A stretch of 61,692 bases of DNA from the NCBI GenBank assembly GCA_037447655.1, contig JBBHKE010000190.1, positions 312,971 to 374,662 on the forward strand. The letters run 5' to 3'. The notes under the pieces are model-generated. The model had not been told where the DNA came from. It saw only the letters and a program-made list of their open reading frames with translations, and did not search any database. The position numbers were made by a program, and so were the translations under genes. Shown one piece after another: positions 47,023-55,690 of this stretch. Position 1 is the stretch's first letter; each line of letters opens with the position of its first letter. The stretch is from Zygnema cylindricum. Lineage: Eukaryota > Streptophyta > Zygnematophyceae > Zygnematales > Zygnemataceae.

Positions 47023-48160
47023 CTTGCTGCGTTAACAGCAAGCACTTTCCCCCACATACAATACATACCCAGAAGTGCATCTTCTCATAGGTGCATCCCC
47101 GTATCTGGCATCACTCTAAGTAGTGAAGTCAGTGTGCTCCCCTCCCAAATGAAACCATAGGTTTTTAGTTCACACCAGGTACCTCATTACTCTCTTAGTT
47201 GCCTCCCAGTCACTTTTCTTGGGATCATTAAGACTCCTACTGAGGACTCCAACTTCTGCAGCTATGTCAAGTTTGGTACAATTCATAAAGTAAATCAAAC
47301 TTCCTACAACCTGTCTTCAAGGAATAGTCTTCATAAACTGCCTCTCTTCTAGACTCATCTGATCATCTAGCATTATCACTCCTCCTTTTACACTAGCATC
47401 ACTTACTTTCTACAAGTCCATGGGAGTGGTACAACTGTTTACATTCTCCATCTGAAATTTCTTCAACATATTTCCTATAGCCTCTTTCTGAGTAAGTCTG
47501 ATTATTCTCTTCCCCCTATCCCTTTCCATTTGAATTCCCAGAATATATTTAGCCTCCCCTAAATTCTTCATGTCAAATCTACTTCTAAGATCTTTCTTTA
47601 GCCTATTTATCTTCTCCATAGACTTACTCAATACCAGCAAATCATCTACATAAGTTGCAATAAAAATCACACCATTCTCATCCTTAAATATATAAATAGA
47701 ATGTTCAGAATTAATCCGAATATACCCCAGACTGGTAAGAAACTCATCTAGTTTCTTATTCCACTGTTTGGGGGCCTACTTCAGTCCATATAGGGACTTT
47801 ATAAGTCTGCGGACTATGCTTTCCTCTCCTTCCTCTACAAAACCATCTGGGTGCCACATAAAGATTTCCTCCTCCAGTTCACCGTTGAGGAAGGCGGTCT
47901 TAATATCCATTTGATGAATTTCCATGTCTTGCGCTGCTGCTAAACTAAGGAGAATCCTTACAGATGTGAATTGAACTTCTGGAGCAAAGGTCTCCTCATA
48001 ATCTATCTTCTCCTTTTGGGTGAATCCCTTTGCCACCAACCGAGCCTTATATCTTTCAATGGTATTATTTGGGTTAAGTTTTAGTTTAAATACCCATTTA
48101 CAGCCAATAGGTTTTCTATATGGTGGGCAGTCCACGAGCTCCTAAGTATTTGCCTCCATA
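47023..48160 (-). pseudogene. pol: Element M RT and RNase H fragment
   Basis: Minus-strand copia RT from WELVDCPPYRKPIGCKW through KGFTQKEKIDYEETFAPEV, MDIKTAFLNGELEEEIF and a catalytic box reading YVDDLLVLS preceded by Thr. RNase H runs to the glycine turn, where element L's LTR abuts (47022). Several stops are present. It joins directly to Gag at about 48165. Confidence 0.87.
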
Positions 48161-49448
48161 ATTGAAGCCATCTCATCACGTCTCCCGTTTTCACTTATGG
48201 ATCTTAGATCTGACTTTCTCATTTCAAAGTCATACACTTTACTCTCTTCGACATCCTCAAGTATCTCCTCTCTCTTTACTTCCCTTATACCTCCAAAAGC
48301 ACACTGTTGCCTTCGTGGAATTTCTGTGTACTTTTCTCTCTTCTCCATTCTATCGATGTGAAGAAGCTCCAAGATTTTTTCATCCTCTTTCTCCTCTTCC
48401 CCTTCTTCCTCCCCATTCACACTCCAACATCTAAGTTCTTCCAAACGAGGACACTCCTCCATATGGTGACCCAGTTCTCTACAAAAGAAGCAAACCTTTT
48501 TTTCCAAAGCTCCCTTTTTTTATCTTTTCGTCTTTTACCACCAAAGTTCCGATAAGGTTTACCTTTATCTTTCTTCCTCTTATCACACTTCCGCTCGTCG
48601 CTGCTGTTCCTCACATCACGCTTCCGCCAGTCACCACCAGCTGTAATTGCACTCACCCTGTCACTTCCCCTACGAAGCTCCAAAGTGTTTTCCCTCACAA
48701 TAATTATCCCCATGGTAATGCTCCAAGTCTATGAGGAGATATCCATTGCCTGAATACGGTAAATGATATCTTCGTACTCATCTACGAGTTTCATGATTAG
48801 TGTGTTAATCTTTCTCTCCTCAGATTCTACATACCTTGCACTAGGAAGCTCAACATATAATGCAGCAATATCATTGCAAAACCCTATCATGTTACCGCCT
48901 TTATAAACATAGGCCTCTATTTCTTGTTTTACTAACAGTTGCTTTTGTATGGTCTCACTCTTACAAATCTGAATTAGTGCTTCCCATATCTCTGAAGACT
49001 TCGTTAAGTTCATAAGAGTGATACCTATGGACTTAGACATGTTTCTAAGTATGAGATGCTTTGTTGTAGTGTTTTTGTATTTCCATATTTTTTTGTCATT
49101 TTCTTCAGTTTTAATCCCTACAAGTGGTACCGTAGCTGAAAGCCTAGCTCCCCACACCATAGGTGTCCCTTTTTCCTTCTCCCCTATTTTCCCATCCACG
49201 GCAAGGTTTTTCCCTTCACCTTCCGTTGCATCTGAACTCCGGTTGATATTCTGACAGCCTTAGATGATTCTCCATAGTAAGCTCCTCCAAAGCCACGTGG
49301 CGGACATCTCACTTGTCCAAAAACAATTCCCCATAAGTGCTTCTCGAAAAGCAATCCCGCCATTGTAAACTCCCAATAAGTGAAGTCTGTTCCATCGAAC
49401 ATATGCACCCTAGATGCTGGGCCCATAACCTGAAATACCATGGGCTCC
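48161..49448 (-). pseudogene. gag: Element M Gag, fused to RT
   Basis: Gag of the B/E type: MEPMVFQVMGPASRVHMFDG start inside the LTR, about two basic RKRD repeats, and a C-FF-C-RELG-H-HMEE-C knuckle. After KSDLRSISENGRR the frame passes without a shift into DEMASIMEANT, the start of RT. Protease and integrase are therefore deleted. A stop then replaces the conserved Trp. There are frame breaks near 48515 and 48730. Confidence 0.85.
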
Positions 49449-50643
49449 ATTGCCACACAGAATTTGCAGATCAAAAAATGCTAATCTAGATAGTGCCAAC
49501 TTCAAGTTTATTTAGACCCAAATGATTGACCCCTTGACAATCAAAACCCCATTACAGCTTCACCCTTGTGAAATAACACTTTTTGTGTGCTCAGTTCCAC
49601 CACAAATGCAAAGTTAGAATATGAGATTTAGACACATTCACCCACTTTGACTTTCCCTTAGAAATATAGCGACCCACGCCGGCAGAAACTCTTACCAACT
49701 ACACCTCTTTCTAGCGTAGACTCCTCTTAGTCCGGAGCAAAAAGAATCACTGAATTTGGTCGACTGAGTTGATAGTTATGGCTGGCCAAAGATTGAAATT
49801 TATACAAGGTGCTATCTGGAGAGGCACCTACCTACCAAAAATATTCTAAGTCCTAAACCCCTCTCTAAACCCTCTAGTAATGAGGTACGGACCAATCAAA
49901 TTACTGTGTAGTAGATAAAGGTACAGGTGTCGGTGTACCTTTTGTACGGCCATCATACGACATGGCTAAAAGGTTAACACATGTCCTATCCGGATTCGCT
50001 CTTATAATCCCTGAAATTCCTGCTTCCAAATCTTATCCCACCACGTGGGGCCAGGTCATGCCATGTCAGAAAAGCGGTACCGTACAGATAATACGGGTGT
50101 CAGAGTACTTTTTGTACGGACATTGTACAATGATGCTACAATGTCACATTTGTTACATCCCGATTAGTAATGTTCTTTTTCGGAGATTCCGCAACCTGTA
50201 CAATGTCGCCACGTGTCATTCACAGTGGTGACGTCCGTAAACGCCAAAAATCTTGTTCCGCAATCTCGGCATTTATCGCGGTAGTCAAATTTAAACCAGC
50301 ATTCAATTTTAGCCGTCGAAAATTTGTGCGCGGTATATGTTTCGATAGAAAAACAAATGCGCGGTATCTGTTCTGTCCTCGTACCGTACTCCGTACTAAA
50401 TTAAACTGTATCTATGTACTAAGTATCTATTTCTCGCTAAACGAAATAATCTACGTGTAACTATTTATATAATTATCAAACCCTATATATTGTAGCACTA
50501 GTTCTAGACTAAACGGTTAAAGCTAACGTCTACTGTGGCTTGACGGACAGCAGGTACCAGGATCAATTCTTGGGTTTGTCAAGTACCTTTTGATAAAACT
50601 ACCTAATCCACCCGTGTCTTCTCTAGAGACTTTAGGTAGCCAT
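49431..50643 (-). repeat. Element M 5' LTR, larger part (split by element F)
   Basis: From TGAAATACCATGGG at 49431 to 50643. After element F it resumes at 59381-59499. It carries a tRNA-like unit (A-box-like CTAAACGGTTAAAGC at about 50509-50523; T-arm about 50552-50568; stem CTTGACGGAC with GTTTGTCAAG using G-U pairs). The conserved hairpin is broken exactly by F at GCCAT. Confidence 0.88.
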
Positions 50644-51644
50644 TGTTTTTTTGAAAAGTCAGTTTCGTGCGTACGAGACAGTTTGCCCGTAACTACTAAA
50701 TGGATTTAATATGGAGGTTTGAATAGATTCACGGATTGGGGGAGCGAACGGATTGATATAATTAAAGTGATGTAAAATACTCATTGAGTGGTGTGAACAA
50801 GCTGTGACAAATGGACGGCGGATCGCGAAGCGATCCGATGTAAAATAAACGGAATGTTGGAATAGGCGCCGCCAGTACTGCGGAGCTGCGACGCAGTTAA
50901 GTCAACGTAGTTGCGGCTATTTGTATGATCCGTGCGGACAAGCGCAGCCAGCGCAACCAGCGCAGCTAGCACAGCTAGCGCAGCTGCGGATAATATGACT
51001 AGGATAGATCTCGAGTAATGATGATTGTACGGTAGTGGTAGCTTAGTAGTTGCTTAGTGGTAGCTTAGTTTCTGACATACGAAGAGTACGGTGTAAATAT
51101 TATGTACAACAGAGGTTTGTCCTTTTGAATAAATAGTTTATTAGAGTAGATACAGTACGGCTGGTATGCCTCCGTACTCTGAGTATAACTTGCAGGACTT
51201 AGATTATTTTATGTATCGCAGTCAAGTTAATCAAAGTAATGGCAGACTGTTTTCTGCATCTTTGACCTGTTGGTGTGATCACTCTGATTGGTGCTTTCAT
51301 ATGAAAATTTGTGGAGTTATTCTATGATATAGAATATATATGTGTGTGAAGTTTTATTGTATTCCAGTATCTCTGTAAGATTCTGTGAGCAGTCTAAGTG
51401 GTTAGTTTGTGAAGCTGTCAGCTACATTTGGGAAACTCTGAAGCTTATATCTTCTAGATGCCTTGATGGATTTGGCTGTAACTTTGGGAGTTTACATTGT
51501 ATATGGTATACTGCATATTGGTGCAGTTTGAGATCATTTTGTTTATTGTGGAGTAATCTGTGTCGTCTGAAACACAGCTGTTTTTGAGGTAGTCTGTGGG
51601 TGTTTCCGTGAGTAATCCATGGCTGAAAAAGGCTATGGACAACA
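50644..51644 (+). repeat. Element F 5' LTR
   Basis: 1001 bp, from TGTTTTTTTGAAAAGTCAG to GGCTATGGACAACA. It has the GATCGCGAAGCGATC palindrome near 50822, AGCGCAGC/CAGCGCAACC repeats (50940-50985) and tandem A-box-like words near 51040-51065. Confidence 0.92.
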
Positions 51645-52556
51645 GGTTATGGGCCCACACCCATGGCTACCTATATTTGATGGATCAAAATATCACTACT
51701 GGAAGTGTGCGCTCGAGAGCTACTTCGAGATGATGGAACTAATGGACGTGGTGGACGGTACCTTGGTCGAAACGTCAAATGGATGGAAAAGAAAAAATCA
51801 TGAGTGTCTAGGGGTTATTAAGAACTCATTGACTCCGGATTTAGTAATGTCATACATAAGTGTTAAAAAGGCAGTTGAATTATGGAAGTGCCTAGAAAGT
51901 ATGTATGCAAAGACGTCTTTATATCATTGGCTTAGTAGTGTTACCAAAATAGTTGAACACAAGTATGTTGGAGGTGGTATGGAGAAACACAGTATTGACT
52001 TACAAGTATTATTTGCAGAAAATGATTTGGCAGGAGGTAACTTTACAGATGCTCAACAAGCTATCTTGTTAATGAGAAGTCTACCTAAAGAATATAAGAG
52101 TGCACTAGATCGATTGACTTTAATTGATAAAAATGATTGGAGCGTAACTGTAGCTAGACGAGTTATTTTAGATGAAGAGGATAATAGAAGGGTCTTATCA
52201 AGTGAAAGTAATATAAAGGAATCTAAGTCTCAGTTTCAGAAATTTAAAAGTAATAGTGAGTTCGGAGATCGACCAAAGAATTGTTTTTACTGTATTGATT
52301 TAGGACATACTTTCAGGGTATGTCCATCGTATAAAAGTGCATGTGTTACAGGAAATTTCAGAGATGGATGGGACAACAACCTAGTTCGTACCCCAACAAG
52401 AAAGGTATCAAGTGCTTTTGTGAGTGAAGGACAAGACTCGACAGATGACAAAAGGCATGCACCATGTGTTGACGAATTTATTTATTTACCGACCTTTTGT
52501 GTTGTTCGGAATGAGGAGAAAGAGGTGACAGAAAAGGATCCGATTACTTTCAATAT
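51619..52556 (+). CDS. gag: Gag of element F, N-terminal part (interrupted by E)
   Basis: MAEKGYGQQVMGPHPW start in the LTR; the capsid region and CCHC knuckle (CFYC..LGHTFRVC) are as in element I. The open frame reaches the AATAT target of element E at 52552-52556. The second part at 56736 is in the same frame after E plus one duplication is set aside, so F's Gag of about 630 codons was apparently uninterrupted until E arrived. Confidence 0.85.
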
Positions 52557-52728
52557 TGTTGAGATTTATGTATTTTCTAGGTCTGTATTGGAAAAATAAA
52601 TAGAGTAAGTCAGCAAAGGCAACCTGCTTCTCGCTCAACTCTCTCCGGTCCCCATACTTGTTGCAGTCACTGAAGACCAGAGAGAGAGCTAGAGCCATGG
52701 CTGTCTAAAGAGGATAGACTAATTCGTA

Positions 52729-52801
52729 GTTTGTACCAGGATTTGATCCTGGTACCTACATCCTACTCTGACGTTAGCTTTAGCCTATAGCTTAGAGTAA
52801 A
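52729..52801 (-). ncRNA. tRNA-like unit 1 in element E 5' LTR (canonical arm geometry)
   Basis: Read on the minus strand, the 73 nt fit tRNA spacing. A 7-nt acceptor strand is followed by U8-A9, then a D-arm AGCT-ATAGGCTAA-AGCT (52776-52792) and one linker base. The anticodon arm ACGTC-AGAGTAG-GATGT (52758-52774, one G-U) and a 5-nt variable loop follow, then a T-arm CCAGG-ATCAAAT-CCTGG (52736-52752). The acceptor stem pairs poorly (about 3 of 7) and loop position 33 is G, so it is unlikely to be a translating tRNA. The 3' LTR copy is 55833-55905. Confidence 0.65.
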
Positions 52802-52886
52802 CGATGGCATATGTAGGGTACAATAGGTATTTTTACAGGGACAAAAAGAGAAATCCAACAAACTAACAAATAACCAAAAACTGCTC

Positions 52887-52960
52887 TCAACCAGATTTGA
52901 ACCATGGTTTGTGGTTATATTTTTAGACGTAAGCCTTAACCAATAAGGCGTTATCGAAAC
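52887..52960 (-). ncRNA. tRNA-like unit 2 in element E 5' LTR
   Basis: Minus strand D-arm GCCT-TATTGGTTA-AGGC (52933-52949) with the classical TTGGTTA loop, then B-box-like GGTTCAAATCT (52893-52903), one base off the consensus. The middle arm is not clear. It lies just upstream, in its own transcription sense, of unit 1, so the LTR carries two tandem tRNA-like units antisense to the element. The 3' LTR copy is at about 55991-56064. Confidence 0.55.
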
Positions 52961-53396
52961 GATACACGTGACGGGTTTCATAAATACATAAACATTAACG
53001 CAACAGCTAATTAACAGCAGACTAACCAAAAGGAGCAATTCCTGCATGTACGCGAATCTGAACCGTGTAAAATATGTTTTGATCGGACGGCCGGCATTAT
53101 AGCCGCCACGCGAAGTGAGCTTTTGGCGGCATACGGAGATAGCGTCACGCGGTGCCACGTGGCGCCACATTATTTGATACCGGAGAAGATGGGAGGAGAA
53201 ACCATGGCTTCCGATTTGACTGGTGTCACCTTGTAGACCTTGTCGTACAATGGTCGTACAATAAGTACATCGCCCATTGTACCTTCTTGTACTATATAGT
53301 GTTCCTATTGGACTAGGGTTTAGTAGTAGGTAGTCATGAGTAGGCAGACTAAGACTTAGTGATATTTCGGTACCTCTCTCTAAGAGAGCTTGTAAC

Positions 53397-53402
53397 TATA
53401 AA
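53397..53402 (+). promoter_or_regulatory. TATA box of element E 5' LTR
   Basis: TATAAA, about 50 bp upstream of the conserved short frame and about 210 bp upstream of gag. The same position is filled in other LTRs (for example 24496-24503 in O). U3 upstream has a GTAC cluster and a CACGTG box. Transcription start would be about 30 bp downstream by analogy. Confidence 0.65.
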
Positions 53403-53606
53403 GGTCATCTTTGACCAGCCATAACTTACTGCTCGGGTGAGCAAATTCAGTGATTCTTTTTGCGTTTGACTCAGGGGAGTCTTGTCCTCACAAGGGTGAG
53501 AGTGGTCTGAATATTTGTGTGCCTGGGCGGCGCTTATTCAGCGGGAAAGTAGAAGGGGCAAATATTATCCTAGAGGCTTTACATAGGCTGCTTATTCTGT
53601 GGGTCA

Positions 53607-55631
53607 ATGGAGACCACAGAATTTCAGGTTATGGGCCCACCATCTAGGGTGCCTATGTTCGATGGAACAGACTTCACTTATTGGGAGTTTATTATGGAGG
53701 GATTGCTTTTCGAGAAGCACTTATGGGGAATTGTTTCGGGACAAGTGAGATGTCCGCCACCTGGTTTTGGAGGAGCTTACTGTGGAGAACCATCTGAGGC
53801 TGCCCAGAATATCAACCGGGGTTCAGATGCAACGAAAGGTGAAGGGAAAAATATTGTGATGGAAGGGGGAAAAGGGGAGAAGGATAAAGGGACACTTATG
53901 GTGAGGGGAGCTATGCTCTCCGCCACATCTTCACTTAGAGGGGTTTTAAGTAAAACTGAAGAAAATGATAGTAAAATTTGGGAGTATAAAAACACTATAG
54001 CAAAACATCTTATACTTAGATATGTGTCTAAGTCCATAGCTATCACTCTTTTAAGTCTTACCAAGTCTTCGGAAATATGGGAAACACTAAGGCAGATTTA
54101 TAAGAGTGAGACTATTCAGAGGCAGCAGTTAGTAAAACAGGAAATAGAGGCCTATGTTTATAAAGGCGGTAACATGATAGAGTTTTGCAATGATATTGCT
54201 GCGTTATATGTTGAGCTTGCTAGTGCGGGGTATGTAGAATCTGAGGGGAGAAAGATCAATACACTACTTATGAAACTCCCAGATGAGTACGAAAACATCA
54301 TTAATCGTATGCAGGCAATGGATGGCTCCTCATGGACTTGGAGCTTTACCATGGGGATAATTCTTGTGAGGGAAAGCACTTTGGAGCTTCGTAGGGGAAG
54401 TGAGAGGGTAACTGCCTTTACAGCTGGTGGTGATTGGCGGAAGCGTGATGAGAGGAACGGTGGTGATTGGCGGAAGCGTGATGAGAGGAACAGCGGTGAC
54501 GAGCGGAAGCGTGATGAGAGGAAGAAAGACGAAGGTAAACCTTATCGGAACTTTGGTGGAAAGAGAGGGAGAGGAAAAGAAAGGGGAGCTTTGAAAAAGG
54601 GTGTTTGCTTCTTTTGTAGGGAACCGGGTCATTATATAGAGGAATGCCCTTGTTTGGAAGAACTTAGAAGTTGGAATGTGGATGAGGAGGAAGAAAGGGA
54701 AGAGGATGAAGAGGATGAAGAAATTTTGGAGCTTCTTCACATCGGTAGAATGGAGAAGAGAGAGAAGTACACAGAAATTACACGGAAGCAAGGATGTGCT
54801 TTTGGAGGTATAAGGGAAGTAAGAGGAAAGGAGGTACTTGAGGGAGTTAGAAATGATGAGGATGTGAAAGAGTGTAAAAAGTATGACTTAGAAATGAGAA
54901 AGTCAAATCTAGGATACATAAATGAAAAAGGGAAAAATAAAAATAATGAGGATAATTTTATAAATATTTTGGAAATAGAAAACTGGTTGGAAAGGGAGAC
55001 TTCAACGGATTTGGAGGAAAGGGGAGAAGTAAAACAAGAGGGGTTTTTAAAAGATAGGGGAGAAAAGAAATATTTAATGAAAAGTTTAGGGGAGGAGAAA
55101 TACTCTTTGGGAATCATTATAGAAAGTGATAGTGGAAAGAATTCCATGGGAGAGAGTGAAGAAAGTTCAGAAAATGGGGTGAGTATCATGGATAAAAATA
55201 TGAGCTCGGAAGATGTAGATTTTATGAGGAACTTAGTGGGGAATCTTGATATAACGATAAATATGGGGGGTAATGGTTTTGACATCACTAATGGGAGTGA
55301 TGGCATTTATGGTGGTGTGCCTGTAAAAGGGTTAGCATCTGGGTGTGTGTCGCAGATTGGGGATGGGGCTGGTTTTTTTAATTGCAAGAGGGAAATCGGA
55401 TTCTGTGTGGATGGAAAAGAGATGAGTGGGATAAAATTTTTGCTTGGATTTATGGAAAATTGTATGCTTAATAAAGTATGTGATCAGCAAGATGGAATGT
55501 TTATTTCAGCTCATCTAATGGACCTTTTAAAATACGAGAGTATTCACTTAAAGTTTTATGAGGAGAAAAGAAAGAGGAAAAAGAAAAGAAGAAAAAAAAA
55601 ATATTATATATATATTTTTAGTGGGAGTTGA
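53607..55631 (+). CDS. gag: Gag with diverged RT/RNase H-like tail, element E (674 aa)
   Basis: Starts METTEFQVMGPPSRVP inside the LTR; VMGP is the primer-binding site in translation. Residues 1-270 are a copia Gag capsid region. Residues 276-306 are a basic RKRDERNGGD tandem repeat. The CCHC knuckle is C334, C337, H342, C347. Residues 487-650 align by eye with the Pol of elements L and O: YLMKSLGEEKYSLGI to RFEMKDLGEARYILGI, then GVSIMDKNMSSEDVDFM, DITNGSDGIYGG, GDGAG, EMSGIKFLLGF and CDQQD. The YVDD box, protease and integrase are missing and a Lys/Arg tail follows. The intact frame suggests the relic still has a role or is very young. Confidence 0.85.
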   Translation: METTEFQVMGPPSRVPMFDGTDFTYWEFIMEGLLFEKHLWGIVSGQVRCPPPGFGGAYCGEPSEAAQNINRGSDATKGEGKNIVMEGGKGEKDKGTLMVRGAMLSATSSLRGVLSKTEENDSKIWEYKNTIAKHLILRYVSKSIAITLLSLTKSSEIWETLRQIYKSETIQRQQLVKQEIEAYVYKGGNMIEFCNDIAALYVELASAGYVESEGRKINTLLMKLPDEYENIINRMQAMDGSSWTWSFTMGIILVRESTLELRRGSERVTAFTAGGDWRKRDERNGGDWRKRDERNSGDERKRDERKKDEGKPYRNFGGKRGRGKERGALKKGVCFFCREPGHYIEECPCLEELRSWNVDEEEEREEDEEDEEILELLHIGRMEKREKYTEITRKQGCAFGGIREVRGKEVLEGVRNDEDVKECKKYDLEMRKSNLGYINEKGKNKNNEDNFINILEIENWLERETSTDLEERGEVKQEGFLKDRGEKKYLMKSLGEEKYSLGIIIESDSGKNSMGESEESSENGVSIMDKNMSSEDVDFMRNLVGNLDITINMGGNGFDITNGSDGIYGGVPVKGLASGCVSQIGDGAGFFNCKREIGFCVDGKEMSGIKFLLGFMENCMLNKVCDQQDGMFISAHLMDLLKYESIHLKFYEEKRKRKKKRRKKKYYIYIFSGS

Positions 55632-55641
55632 AAAGAAAGTA

Positions 55642-55690
55642 GACTAGAAAATAAGGGGAGTGTTGAAATTTATGTATTTTCTAGGTCTGT
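55642..55690 (+). promoter_or_regulatory. Polypurine tract in a hairpin loop (element E)
   Basis: AGACTAGAAAATA (55642-) can pair with TATTTTCTAGGTCT (ending about 55688), a 13-14 bp stem with one bulge. The polypurine tract AAGGGGAG and the first bases of the LTR (TGTTGAAAT) lie in the loop. The tract primes plus-strand DNA in LTR elements. Similar stems frame it in A, B, J and L. Confidence 0.8.

Larger units (their letters stand above)
52557..53626 (+). repeat. Element E 5' LTR
   Basis: 1070 bp, from TGTTGAGATTTATG to CACAGAATTTCA. It holds the conserved hairpin in antisense (52610-52712), two antisense tRNA-like units (52729-52801 and about 52887-52960), GTGCCACGTGGC at 53154-53165, GTAC motifs 53244-53293, TATA box 53397-53402 and the MILFAFDSGES short frame (53450-). 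Confidence 0.94.

Noticed and set aside
52729-52801. Functional tRNA gene
   Set aside because: Acceptor stem pairs at only about 3 of 7 positions and anticodon loop base 33 is not T; kept as a tRNA-like unit.
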